From assembly GCA_026400815.1 (NCBI GenBank), contig JAPLOI010000017.1, forward strand, positions 1 through 64,000: a DNA stretch of 64,000 nucleotides, in the 5' to 3' direction. This stretch comes from Alphaproteobacteria bacterium. Lineage in GTDB: Bacteria; Pseudomonadota; Alphaproteobacteria; Acetobacterales; Acetobacteraceae. The translations under genes were made by a program, and so were the position numbers. The first letter of the stretch is position 1. Each line of letters starts with the position of its first letter. Below are positions 6,737 through 15,027 of this stretch, in pieces. The notes under the pieces were generated by a model. It saw nothing but the letters and a program-made list of their open reading frames with translations, was not told the origin of the DNA and ran no database searches.

Positions 6737-9415
6737 ATGACCATCGCCGTGGAGACGCCGCAGACCGGGCCGGCCGTCTTCCGCCTGCGCCGCGCGATGG
6801 CGCCGCTCCCCTGGCTGTTGGCGGGGGCGGTGATGCTGCCGCTGCTGGTGGCCGGCGCCGGGGCCTGGCTCGCCTGGCGCGGCACCTGGGACAGTGCGCG
6901 CTCGGAACTCTCCCATGCCGCCGATTCCGCCGCCGAATACATGCGCCGCGTGCTCGATGGCCACCGCGCCGCCGCCGACCGGGTGAACGACCTGCTGCGC
7001 GGCCTGTCGGATGAGGAGGTCCGGGCGCAGGAAGCGGCATTGCACGCCCGGCTGCGTGCGATCGTGCCGGAGCTGCCGCAGGTCTCCACCGCCTATGTGA
7101 GCGACCAGGCGGGGATGCTGCTGCTCAGCGCCTCCATGGCGCCGGTGCCGCGCATCTCCATCGCCGACCGGGAATTCCACCTTCTGCTGGCCGGGCCCAA
7201 CCCGCCGGCCACGGTGGTGAGCCGCGTGTATCTCGGCCGGGCGGAAGACAACATGTTCTTCGCCGTCGCCCGCCCGCGGCGCGATACCGGCAATACGTCG
7301 AACAACGCCTTCCACGGCCAGGTGAACGTCTCCGTCGATCCCAGGCTGGTGTCCAACGGGCTGGGCCGGCTGCTGGTGGGCCCGCAGGACTCGCTGGCGG
7401 CGATCCGCAGCGACGGCTTCGTGCTGGCCCGCCACCCTTCCTTCCACCAGCCGCTGCCGCAACTGCCCGCCGATGGCGCGCTGGCCCAGGCCCTGCGCAG
7501 CGCCGATCGCGGCGTGGTGATGGCGCGCTCCCGCGTGGACAACACCCCCCGGCTGATCGCCTTCGGCGCGGTGGAAGGCTGGCCCGGCATCCTGGTGGGC
7601 GCCGGGCGCGACCGCGCCGCCATCCTGGCCGCCTGGCGGCAGGAGGCACTGTTCCACCTGCTGATCGCGCTGCCGGCGATGCTGGCGCTGGCCGGGCTCG
7701 CCCTGCTGGTCTGGCGCGGGCAGCGCCGGCTGGCAGAGGCCAACGCCCTGCTGGAGCGCCGCGTGGCCGAACGCGCGGAGGTGCTGCGGGCCAGCGAGGC
7801 ACGCTTCCGCGCCTTCCAGGAACTCTCGCCGGTGGGCTTCGTGATCCATCGCGCCGTGCGCAACAGCCAGGGCCAGGTGGCGGATTTCGAGGTGGAATAC
7901 GCCAACCCCGCCGCCCACCGCGCCGTGGCCGCGCCCGCCAGCTCCCTGCCCGGCGTGCGGCTGCTGGCGCAGGTGCCGGAAGCCCGCACCGACGACCGGC
8001 TGTTCCCGCGCTACTGCCGCATCCTCTCGGGCGCGGAGCCGGGCGGCGAAGTGGACCTGGAACTGCGCAACACCCGCTTCAACGGCTGGTTCCGCAACGC
8101 CGTGGTCCGGCTGGATGCGGAACGCCTGGCCATCTCGGTGCAAGACATGACCGCCGAGCACGCGGCGCGCGAAACGTTGGCGCGCAGCCACGCCGAGCTG
8201 GAAGCGCTGGTGGAGGCGCGCACCGCCGCCCTGCTGCGCGCCGCCGACGAAACACGCCGTGCGGAGGAATCCGCACGCCAGCACGAGAAGCTGGCCGCCC
8301 TCGGCCAGTTGGTCGGCGGCGTGGCGCATGATTTCAACAACCTGCTCCAGGTGATCGGCAGCGGCGCCGCCCTGCTCCGCCGCCCGGCCATCACCGAGGC
8401 ACGCCGCGCCGCCGTGCTGGAAGGCATGGAACGCGCGGGGGAGACGGCGCGCGAACTGACCGGCCGCCTGCTCGCCTTCGCGCGCCAGCAGCCGCTGGTG
8501 CCGGAGACCTTCAGCCTCAATGCCCGCCTCGTCGGCATGTCCGCCCTGCTGCGCCAGACGCTGGGCGGCGCGGTGCAGGTGGAAACAGAGCTGGCGCCCG
8601 ACCTCTGGCAGGTGCACGCCGACCCGGGCCAGATGGAGCTGGCCGTCCTGAACCTCGCCGTGAACGCACGCGATGCCATGCCAAAGGGCGGGCGCCTGCT
8701 GCTGCGCACCCGCAACACCACCCTGCCCGCCACCGAAGGCCGCCAGGCCGGCGACTATGTCTGCCTGGACGTGGTAGATGTCGGCATCGGCATGCCGCCC
8801 GCCGTGCTGTCCCGCGCGTTGGAGCCGTTCTTCACCACCAAGGAAGCCGGGCGCGGCACCGGGCTCGGCCTGCCGCAGGTCTTCGGCTTCACCCGCCAGT
8901 CCGGCGGCGATCTGCGGCTCGAAAGCACGCCGGGCCAGGGCACCACCGTCACCATCAAGCTGCCGCGCGCCGCCGAAGACCACGGCACCGGCGATGCCAC
9001 CGCCATCGGCTCCCTGCGCACGCCCAAGGGCAAATCCGTGCTGGTGGTGGAAGACAACGAGGCCGCCGGCGAATTCGCCGCCTCCCTGCTGGAAGAGCTG
9101 GGCTACCAGGCCCGCACCGCCACCACCGCGGTGCAGGCGCTGGAGATGCTGCGCGAAGGCACCACCGTGGACGCGGTGTTCTCCGACGTGGTGCTGCCGG
9201 GCGGCATGAGCGGCAACGAACTGGCCCAGGCACTGCGGGCGCGGTTCCCGCAGGTGGCCGTGGTGCTGGCCACCGGCTATGGCGGCCAGGCCGCCGCCGT
9301 GGCGCCGCCGCCCACGGTGGAAACACTGGGCAAGCCCTACCAGCTGGTGGAACTCGCCGCGGCGCTGGAGCGCGCGCTGGCGCGGGTGGAGCCGGAGCAG
9401 TTGGTGAAGGCCTGA
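6737..9415 (+). CDS. Membrane hybrid sensor histidine kinase with receiver domain
   Basis: An 892-residue hybrid kinase. A transmembrane helix (about 25-47) and a second one (about 305-327) flank an extracytoplasmic sensor of Cache-like size. A PAS-like region covers about 350-475 and a coiled stretch follows. The dimerisation H-box GGVAHDFNNLL carries phospho-acceptor His531. The ATPase N-box is NLAVNARDAMP and the G-box is GRGTGLGL. A C-terminal receiver begins at VLVVEDNE, with phospho-acceptor Asp817 (FSDVVLPG) and GKPY. No DNA-binding regulator is adjacent, so it is an orphan; output may go through a phosphotransfer protein encoded elsewhere. A GAGGA site precedes the ATG. The stop is followed at once by an AT-rich double hairpin. 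Confidence 0.9.
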   Translation: MTIAVETPQTGPAVFRLRRAMAPLPWLLAGAVMLPLLVAGAGAWLAWRGTWDSARSELSHAADSAAEYMRRVLDGHRAAADRVNDLLRGLSDEEVRAQEAALHARLRAIVPELPQVSTAYVSDQAGMLLLSASMAPVPRISIADREFHLLLAGPNPPATVVSRVYLGRAEDNMFFAVARPRRDTGNTSNNAFHGQVNVSVDPRLVSNGLGRLLVGPQDSLAAIRSDGFVLARHPSFHQPLPQLPADGALAQALRSADRGVVMARSRVDNTPRLIAFGAVEGWPGILVGAGRDRAAILAAWRQEALFHLLIALPAMLALAGLALLVWRGQRRLAEANALLERRVAERAEVLRASEARFRAFQELSPVGFVIHRAVRNSQGQVADFEVEYANPAAHRAVAAPASSLPGVRLLAQVPEARTDDRLFPRYCRILSGAEPGGEVDLELRNTRFNGWFRNAVVRLDAERLAISVQDMTAEHAARETLARSHAELEALVEARTAALLRAADETRRAEESARQHEKLAALGQLVGGVAHDFNNLLQVIGSGAALLRRPAITEARRAAVLEGMERAGETARELTGRLLAFARQQPLVPETFSLNARLVGMSALLRQTLGGAVQVETELAPDLWQVHADPGQMELAVLNLAVNARDAMPKGGRLLLRTRNTTLPATEGRQAGDYVCLDVVDVGIGMPPAVLSRALEPFFTTKEAGRGTGLGLPQVFGFTRQSGGDLRLESTPGQGTTVTIKLPRAAEDHGTGDATAIGSLRTPKGKSVLVVEDNEAAGEFAASLLEELGYQARTATTAVQALEMLREGTTVDAVFSDVVLPGGMSGNELAQALRARFPQVAVVLATGYGGQAAAVAPPPTVETLGKPYQLVELAAALERALARVEPEQLVKA

Positions 9416-9425
9416 AGCAAGGATT

Positions 9426-9540
9426 CTTCTTTTTCTGAAGAAAAAGAAGCAAAAAGACTTTTGATCATTGGGCCGAGGCGGTTCAAACACCCAGGACCAA
9501 AGTTCAAAAAGTTTTTTGGTTCTTTTTTTCAAAAAAGAAC
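9426..9540. repeat. AT-rich bipartite palindromic repeat, copy A
   Basis: Hairpin 1 is CTTCTTTTTC/GAAAAAGAAG with a TGAA loop (9426-9449). Hairpin 2 is GTTCTTTTTT/AAAAAAGAAC (9519-9540). They are separated by about 69 nt of variable sequence. The same two hairpins recur near 42.3 kb and 63.4 kb, inverted near 28.7 kb, and as hairpin 2 alone near 11.2 kb. This copy begins about 10 nt after the hybrid-kinase stop codon and lies upstream of the amidase gene, so it probably ends transcription. Confidence 0.8.
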
Positions 9541-9605
9541 GCACTTTCTTGACCCTTTCCTCCCCACCATGACACGCTCCCGAACCTATGTGCGGGGAGG
9601 CGACA

Positions 9606-11087
9606 ATGCCGGCAATGGCCTGGAACGAATGGGCGAAGCACGACGCAACCGCGCTGGCCGCGCTGGTGCGCAAGGGCGAGATATCGCCAAAGGAGTTGGC
9701 CGCCCAGGTGGCCGAAGGCGTGGCGCGCGTGGATGGCACGCTCTCTGGCGTACTGGGCCTGTTCCAGGACGTGATCGCCAACCCCGATGCCGACGGCCCC
9801 AACAAGGCCGGCCTGCTCTATGGCGTGCCGGTCTTCGTGAAGGATCTCGGCCAGGCCATGGCCGGGCGCAGGCAGGAAAGCGGCAGCAAGCTATGGGCCG
9901 GCTTCGTGCCCACGGTGAACGACCCGCTGATCGACAACGTGCTCGCCGCCGGGCTGGTGCCGATCGGTCGCTCCACCTCGCCGGAATTCGGCATGAGCTT
10001 CGACACCAGCACGGATTACCTGGGCGAGGTGAAGGTCACCCGCAACCCATGGAACCCCGCGCATACCCCCGGCGGCTCCTCCGGCGGATCGGCGGCGGTG
10101 GTGGCGGCCGGGGTCACGCCGATCAGCCTGTCGTCGGATGGCGGCGGCTCCACCCGCATTCCCGCCAGCTTCTGCGGGTTGGTCGGGCTGAAGGCCAGCC
10201 GCGGCCGGGTGCCGCGCCCCTGGGCGCAGAACGAATACATGATGCGCACCGCGGCGGACGGCGTGGTGACCCGCAGCGTGCGCGACACGGCGGCGGCCTA
10301 CGAAACGCTCAGCCGCGTGCCGAACGGCGGCAGCTTCATGAAGCTGGCCGCCCCCCGCCACGGCTACGTGGAATCACTCTCGATCCAGCCCGGCCGCCTG
10401 CGCGTGGGCCTCTCCACCGGTCGATGGGGCCGCACGACGGAAACCGACCCGCAGGTGGCCGCCCGCGTGCGCGAGGTCGGCGTGCTGATGCAGACGCTGG
10501 GGCACATCGTGGAGGAGATCGACGACGCCACGATCTGCGATTGGGAGGTGATGTGGCGCGGCTACATCCAGCAATGGATCGGCAGCCGCGCCGGCTTCGT
10601 GGCCATGGCCCGCGCCCGCGGCGTGGAGGTGCAGGAGCTGAACCGCCACCTCTCGCGCATGACCTGGCGGCATTTCGAGGCGCATAGCCGCTACGACAAG
10701 TTCGACGTGTTCGACATGATGGCCGCCAACAACGCCACCACGCGCAGCTTCGGCCGGCTGATGGAGCGCTACGACGTGCTGCTCACCCCGTCGCTCGCCA
10801 TCCGCGTGCCGGAAGCCAACGGCCCCTACTCCCTGCTGGCCGACGAGGACCTGGACAGCTGGATGGCCCGCCTGGCCGATGCCTGCCGCTACACCATGCC
10901 CGGCAACGAAACGGGAATGCCCGGCATCTCGCTTCCGGCGGGGCTGGATACGGATGGCCTGCCGATCGGCGTGCAGGTGCACGGCAACTTCGCCGCGGAA
11001 GATGTTCTGATCCAGGTCGCCGCCCAGATCGAGCGCGCGAAACCGGAGTGGTTCGGCGCGATACCCGGAGTTCACGTCAGCAAGTGA
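9606..11087 (+). CDS. Amidase (amidase-signature family), second copy
   Basis: A 493-residue amidase-signature enzyme, only distantly like the one at 3.6-4.9 kb. The Lys of the triad is in VFVKDLG, the cis-serine in TPGGSSGGSAAV, and the nucleophilic serine in DGGGSTRIPASFCG. The last segment, with DGGGS, resembles aryl/cyclic-amide amidases and glutamyl-tRNA amidase A relatives, but no GatB/C partner is near. ATG 9606 follows GGGGAGG with a 5-nt gap; an upstream in-frame GTG (9588) lacks a ribosome site. AT-rich palindromes flank the gene on both sides, so it forms its own transcription unit. Substrate is unknown. Confidence 0.88.
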   Translation: MPAMAWNEWAKHDATALAALVRKGEISPKELAAQVAEGVARVDGTLSGVLGLFQDVIANPDADGPNKAGLLYGVPVFVKDLGQAMAGRRQESGSKLWAGFVPTVNDPLIDNVLAAGLVPIGRSTSPEFGMSFDTSTDYLGEVKVTRNPWNPAHTPGGSSGGSAAVVAAGVTPISLSSDGGGSTRIPASFCGLVGLKASRGRVPRPWAQNEYMMRTAADGVVTRSVRDTAAAYETLSRVPNGGSFMKLAAPRHGYVESLSIQPGRLRVGLSTGRWGRTTETDPQVAARVREVGVLMQTLGHIVEEIDDATICDWEVMWRGYIQQWIGSRAGFVAMARARGVEVQELNRHLSRMTWRHFEAHSRYDKFDVFDMMAANNATTRSFGRLMERYDVLLTPSLAIRVPEANGPYSLLADEDLDSWMARLADACRYTMPGNETGMPGISLPAGLDTDGLPIGVQVHGNFAAEDVLIQVAAQIERAKPEWFGAIPGVHVSK

Positions 11088-11160
11088 AGAGTCGTCTTGT
11101 TCCTCAAGCAAACCAGATGTCACCCGTTTGCGCCGAGGCAAGCCCCGGCGCAAACGAATG

Positions 11161-11194
11161 AAAGTTTTTTGGTTCTTTTTTTCAAAAAAGAACC
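11161..11194. repeat. AT-rich palindromic repeat, copy B (hairpin 2 only)
   Basis: GGTTCTTTTTT/AAAAAAGAACC forms an 11-bp stem (11171-11181 with 11184-11194), preceded by ACGAATGAAAGTTTT as in the other copies. Hairpin 1 is missing. It sits between the convergent amidase and lyase genes, where it can serve as a two-way terminator. Confidence 0.75.
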
Positions 11195-11205
11195 GCTTCC
11201 TTGCT

Positions 11206-12066
11206 TCAGTCCAACCGATACGGCTTCGCCATCTCATCGTAGGCCGGATACCCCATCAGCTCCCGATGCGCGGCCCCCGAAAGCGCCAGGTCGGAGGCAT
11301 TGCCCCCAGCCTTCAGCGCCGCCAGCCCCTGCAGCATGGCGTTGGCCGCCGGCGAGAGCATGATGGTGGGGTAGGTCCCGATCTTCACGCCCAGCGCGAT
11401 GGCTTCCTCGCGCGACGGGATCGGCCCCGGCCCCGGCGAGAGCACGTTGAAGCACGGCTTGCCGCCGGCCGCTTCCACGCCCATGCGGTATTCCTCGTGC
11501 GTGGCCGGGCTGTCCAGGAACAGGATGTCCGCGCCTTCCTTGGCATACATCTCGATGCGCGCCAGCGCCTCGTCGATGCCCTGGGTCGGCCGGCAATCGG
11601 TGCGCGCCAGGATCAGGATGCCGCTGTCCTTGGCGGCATCGATCGCCGCACGGATCTTCATGCGCGCCTCGTCCCGCGTGATGCAGGGCTTGCCGGCGGA
11701 GGTCAGCGCGCGCGGCGTGATCTTGTCCTCGATCAGGATGGCGGCGGCGCCAGCGCGGCCATAGGCCCGCACCGTGCGCTGCACGTTCATCGCATTGCCA
11801 TAGCCATGGTCGCCATCGGCCAGCACCAGCGTGTTCGGCGCGGCGCCGCGCACCATGTTGAAGCTGTCGAACATCTCGGCAAACGAGATCAGGTCCAGGT
11901 CCGGCCCACCCAGGCGCGAGGCGGCGCAGCAGGAACCGGAGAGGAACGCGGTCTCAAACCCGGCCTCGGCCGAGAGCCTGGCGGTCAGCCCGTCCCACAC
12001 CGCGGGCATGGTGACAAAGCCGGGCTGGGCGAGCAGCGCACGCATGCGCTCGGGGGCGGTGGGCAT
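11206..12066 (-). CDS. Isocitrate lyase/PEP mutase-family lyase
   Basis: A 286-residue protein of the ICL/PEPM superfamily, which includes methylisocitrate lyase, oxaloacetate decarboxylase and carboxyphosphonoenolpyruvate mutase. These enzymes make or break C-C or C-P bonds with a magnesium-bound enolate. The metal-binding loop reads DGDHGYGN where PrpB has DADTGYG, and IEDK, ARTD and the closing segment LFLDSP are present. The catalytic flap cysteine region is AGKPCITRDEA. ATG 12066 was chosen because GAGGAAA precedes it; the frame stays open 60 nt further. No prp genes are nearby, so a decarboxylase-type role is as likely as 2-methylisocitrate cleavage. It diverges from the NIPSNAP operon. 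Confidence 0.8.
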   Translation of the reverse strand: MPTAPERMRALLAQPGFVTMPAVWDGLTARLSAEAGFETAFLSGSCCAASRLGGPDLDLISFAEMFDSFNMVRGAAPNTLVLADGDHGYGNAMNVQRTVRAYGRAGAAAILIEDKITPRALTSAGKPCITRDEARMKIRAAIDAAKDSGILILARTDCRPTQGIDEALARIEMYAKEGADILFLDSPATHEEYRMGVEAAGGKPCFNVLSPGPGPIPSREEAIALGVKIGTYPTIMLSPAANAMLQGLAALKAGGNASDLALSGAAHRELMGYPAYDEMAKPYRLD

Positions 12067-12179
12067 GTGGTTCGTTTCCTCGTGTGTCGTGCCGCGAACG
12101 CTAGACCCAATCATGGGCCCAACCAAGTGGCAGACGCCGCGCGTGGTGGTAGAGAGGACGAAACGCGAGGGAGACGACG

Positions 12180-12506
12180 ATGGCGATCTACGAAATGCGC
12201 ACCTACACGCTGAATGTCGGCGCGATGGGTCCGGCGGTGAAGCTGTACCAGGAATTCGGCTACCCGGCGCTGGAGAAGGGCGGCCACACCAAGCACCTGG
12301 TCGGCTATTTCGTCGCCGACACCGGCATGATCAACCAGCTGGTCCATTTGTGGAAATTCGAGGACGACGCCGAACGCCGCGCCCACTGGAAAGCCGTCTT
12401 CGCCAACGTCGATTTCATCGAGGGCTTCGCCGCCAAGTTCCGCCCCCTGATGCAAAGCCAGGAAGTGAAGCTGCTCACCGCCGCCCCCTGGGGCCCCCAC
12501 CCGTGA
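12180..12506 (+). CDS. NIPSNAP-family protein
   Basis: A 108-residue NIPSNAP protein, a dimeric ferredoxin-like (Dabb-type) fold of uncertain enzymatic role. Family marks are YEMRTYTLNVG at the N-terminus, GYFVADTGMINQLVHLW in the middle and ERRAHWKAV. A GAGGGAGA ribosome site precedes the ATG. Its stop overlaps the start of the M20 hydrolase (GTGA). Bacterial NIPSNAP proteins often sit in amide or ring catabolism operons, which agrees with the following amidohydrolase. The exact role is unknown. Confidence 0.88.
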   Translation: MAIYEMRTYTLNVGAMGPAVKLYQEFGYPALEKGGHTKHLVGYFVADTGMINQLVHLWKFEDDAERRAHWKAVFANVDFIEGFAAKFRPLMQSQEVKLLTAAPWGPHP

Positions 12507-13768
12507 CCGGTCGCAATCTGCCGCTGTCCGGCCAGCGCCTCTGGGACAGCCTGATGGAGATCGCCAGGATCGGCGGCACCGCCAAGGGCGGTTGCAACCG
12601 CCAGACGCTGACCGATCTCGACGCCGAGGGCCGCGCCCTGTTCCAGACATGGGGTGAGGCAGCCGGCCTCACCCTCGCCACCGACCGCCTGGGCAACATG
12701 GTCTTCACCCGCCCGGGCCGCGACCCCAGCCGCAAGCCCATCGCCATCGGCAGCCATCTCGATACGCAACCCACCGGCGGCAAGTTCGACGGCATTTTGG
12801 GCGTGCTCGCCGGGCTGGAGCTGATGCGCGCCCTGCACGAAGCCGGCGCCGAAACCGAAGCCCCGCTGGTGCTCATCAACTGGACCAACGAGGAAGGCGC
12901 CCGCTTCTCGCCCCCCATGATGGGCAGCGGCGCCGCCATGGGGATGTTCACCGAAGCCGAGGTGCTGGCCAAGCAAGACGCCGCCGGCCTGCGCTTCGGC
13001 GACGAACTCGCCCGCATCGGCTGGCAAGGCACCACCGACCCCACCGACCTGCAGAATCTCGGCGCCTATTTCGAGTTGCATATCGAGCAGGGCAAGCTGC
13101 TGGAGGATGCGGGCCTGGATCTCGGCGTCGTCACCCACGCGCTGGCCCAATCCTGGTACGAAGTCACCGTCACCGGCGCCGATGCCCATGGCGGCAGCAA
13201 CATGGAAGGCCGCCGCGACGCGCTGATGGCCGCCGCCCCGCTCATCACCGCCGTCGAGGAAATCGCGCTGGCCGCCGCCTCCCCCAACGGTGAACTCGGC
13301 CGCGGCACCGTGGGCGTGGTCGATGTCCAGCCCAGCAGCCGCAACGTCGCCCCCGGCCGCGTCTGGTTCAGCATCGACACCCGCCACGGCGACCCCGATT
13401 GCCTCGCCTGGATGGGGAACGAGATCAAGGCCCGCGCCGCCGAGATCGCCCTCCAGCGCGGCGTCACCATCGAGGTCCAGGATTTCTGGCACGCCCCCAT
13501 GACCCAGTTCGACCCGACGCTCGCCGAACACCTCCGCCAGGCCGCCACCGCCCGCGGCTACCGCTTCCAGGACATGCCAACCGCCATCGGCCACGACGCC
13601 GTCTACGTCGCCCGCAAGCTCCCCGCCGTCATGCTCTTCTGCCCCTGCCACGGCGGCCTCAGCCACAACGAGGCCGAGAGCATCACCCTGCAATGGGCCG
13701 AAGCCGGCATGCTGGTGCTGGCCGATGCCGTGCTCGCCGCCGCCAACGCCCGAGAGGCCACGCCATGA
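12503..13768 (+). CDS. M20-family Zn hydrolase (N-carbamoyl-L-amino-acid hydrolase/allantoate amidohydrolase type)
   Basis: A 421-residue binuclear metallo-amidohydrolase, likely splitting an N-carbamoyl-amino acid, allantoate or ureido acid. Metal ligands are visible in IGSHLDTQPTGGKFDG (His and bridging Asp), WTNEEG (Glu pair), LHIEQG (His) and the C-terminal CHGGLSHNEAE (His). The dimerisation domain is in the middle (AHGGSNMEGRRDA). The GTG start overlaps the NIPSNAP stop by 3 nt, which argues for translational coupling. The frame is open far upstream, but that part is a shadow of the lyase. Its own stop overlaps the next ATG. Substrate is inferred only from family. Confidence 0.88.
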   Translation: MTGRNLPLSGQRLWDSLMEIARIGGTAKGGCNRQTLTDLDAEGRALFQTWGEAAGLTLATDRLGNMVFTRPGRDPSRKPIAIGSHLDTQPTGGKFDGILGVLAGLELMRALHEAGAETEAPLVLINWTNEEGARFSPPMMGSGAAMGMFTEAEVLAKQDAAGLRFGDELARIGWQGTTDPTDLQNLGAYFELHIEQGKLLEDAGLDLGVVTHALAQSWYEVTVTGADAHGGSNMEGRRDALMAAAPLITAVEEIALAAASPNGELGRGTVGVVDVQPSSRNVAPGRVWFSIDTRHGDPDCLAWMGNEIKARAAEIALQRGVTIEVQDFWHAPMTQFDPTLAEHLRQAATARGYRFQDMPTAIGHDAVYVARKLPAVMLFCPCHGGLSHNEAESITLQWAEAGMLVLADAVLAAANAREATP

Positions 13769-14547
13769 CCGACTTCGCCAAGCTCCAAGCCGCCATCACC
13801 ACCGCCGAAGCCGCCGGCTGCACCCTCGGCGTCACCGCCATCGCCCCCAACGGCACAAGCTTCTCCCACAACGGCACCCGCCGCTTCGTCGCCGCCAGCA
13901 CCATGAAGATCCCCATCATGGTCGAGCTCTTCCGCCGCATCGACCAGGGCCGCGACAGCCTCGATCACCTCCACGTCCTGCGCGAGGAAGACAAGGCCAC
14001 CGGCGGCGGCGTGGTGAAGGAACTCCACGCCGGCATCACCTTCACGGTGCGCGACCTCTGCTACCTGATGATGGCGATCAGCGACAATTCCACCACCAAC
14101 ATCCTCATCGACCGCGTCGGCATGGCGGAAACCAACGCCCTGATGAAGTCCCTCGGCATGCAGGGCTCCGTCCTCGGCCGCAAGGTCCGTGGCCGCCCGC
14201 CGGTGGAAGGCGAAACCGAGAACTGGGCCCTCCCCGAGGAATACGCCGCCCTCATCGCCGCCATCCTCGGCAACAAAGCCGCCTCGCCGGCCTCCTGCGC
14301 CGCCATGGTCCAGATGTTGGAAAAGCAAACCAACGACCGCCGCATCGCCCGCCATCTCCCGAAGGGCGAAGCTCGCCCGCGCTGGGGCACCAAAACCGGC
14401 AGCCTCCCCGGCGTGGTCAACGATGTCGGCTTCATCATGGCCCCCACCGGCCCGCTGGTCCTGTCGATCTACTGCGAAATCGCCGACCCCAACGCCGGCG
14501 AGGCGGTGATCGGAGACGTGGCCCGCGCCGCGCTGGCCTGCACCTAG
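13765..14547 (+). CDS. Class A beta-lactamase-fold serine hydrolase, cytoplasmic
   Basis: A 260-residue protein with the three class A beta-lactamase motifs: S45-T-M-K48, S106-D-N108 and K210-T-G212. A glutamate-rich EGETENW stretch stands near where the omega-loop Glu166 would be. No signal peptide is present, so it is unlikely to defend against beta-lactams in the periplasm. It is coupled (ATGA overlap) to an M20 amidohydrolase and a NIPSNAP protein. A role in hydrolysing a small amide, peptide or lactam during catabolism is inferred. Beta-lactamase activity cannot be excluded. Confidence 0.85.
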   Translation: MTDFAKLQAAITTAEAAGCTLGVTAIAPNGTSFSHNGTRRFVAASTMKIPIMVELFRRIDQGRDSLDHLHVLREEDKATGGGVVKELHAGITFTVRDLCYLMMAISDNSTTNILIDRVGMAETNALMKSLGMQGSVLGRKVRGRPPVEGETENWALPEEYAALIAAILGNKAASPASCAAMVQMLEKQTNDRRIARHLPKGEARPRWGTKTGSLPGVVNDVGFIMAPTGPLVLSIYCEIADPNAGEAVIGDVARAALACT

Positions 14548-14579
14548 CCGGCCGCCGAAAATGTGACGATCGGTAAAGC

Positions 14580-14618
14580 TTGCGACCGCCTCGCAATCCC
14601 GCTTGTATGTGCGCATAC
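14580..14618 (+). promoter_or_regulatory. Promoter with overlapping palindrome (probable ArsR autoregulatory operator)
   Basis: A -35 TTGCGA (14580-14585) and -10 TTGTAT (14603-14608) are 17 nt apart. The dyad GTATG-TGCG-CATAC (14605-14618) overlaps the -10 and the predicted transcription start. It lies 16 nt before the ATG of the ArsR-family gene, a usual place for self-repression. Confidence 0.55.
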
Positions 14619-14634
14619 GAACAGGGTGGCGCAG

Positions 14635-14955
14635 ATGTTGCCGGGCGAGGACATGCCCCTCGACGTGCTGGAGGATCGGGTGGAGGAGGCGGTGCGCATG
14701 CTCCGCCTGCTCGCCAACGAACGCCGCCTAATGGTGCTCTGCCACCTGCTGGCCCGCGGCGAGATGAACGTGGGCTCGCTCGCGGACCTCGTCGGCCTCT
14801 CCCAGCCCGCCCTCTCCCAGCACCTCGCCCAGATGCGCGCCGAAGGCCTGGTCGCCACGCGGCGAGAGGCACAAACCATCTGGTACCGCGTCGCCGACCC
14901 CAAGGTCGCCCGCCTGGTCGATGTGCTGCACGAGATGTTCTGCCCCCAGCTCTAG
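14635..14955 (+). CDS. ArsR-family repressor, BigR/SqrR (persulfide-sensing) type
   Basis: A 106-residue winged-helix repressor. The DNA-reading helix is QPALSQHLAQMR and the wing is RREAQTIWYR, as in BigR and SqrR. Two cysteines fall at the positions these proteins use to form a persulfide bridge: C36 (RLMVLCHL) and C103 (HEMFCPQL). In that subfamily reactive sulfur species release the repressor from DNA and turn on sulfide-oxidation genes. ATG 14635 is preferred because a promoter and dyad lie between it and an earlier in-frame ATG (14563). It precedes the thioredoxin-TPR gene. Control of the fcc/sox operon 12 kb away is a plausible inference. Metal sensing is less likely, as no arsenic or zinc motif is seen. 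Confidence 0.72.
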   Translation: MLPGEDMPLDVLEDRVEEAVRMLRLLANERRLMVLCHLLARGEMNVGSLADLVGLSQPALSQHLAQMRAEGLVATRREAQTIWYRVADPKVARLVDVLHEMFCPQL

Positions 14956-15027
14956 CCCCCTGGCTTGCATACCGTCCGTCAGGCTACATCTAAGGCCCAA
15001 GGTATTCGCGACGAGGACGGCCCCAGG

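Noticed and set aside
9416-9605. AT-rich insert as an insertion sequence remnant
   Set aside because: No transposase fragment or target duplication is seen; the same hairpins recur with different linkers, which fits a small palindromic repeat better.
6551-9805. 1084-residue minus-strand frame
   Set aside because: It is the antisense of the hybrid kinase; its composition is His/Gly/Gln-rich and it runs through the AT-rich repeat.
14965-14992. TTGCAT...TACATC as a promoter for cnoX
   Set aside because: Spacing between the hexamers is only 14 nt; no better pair was found.
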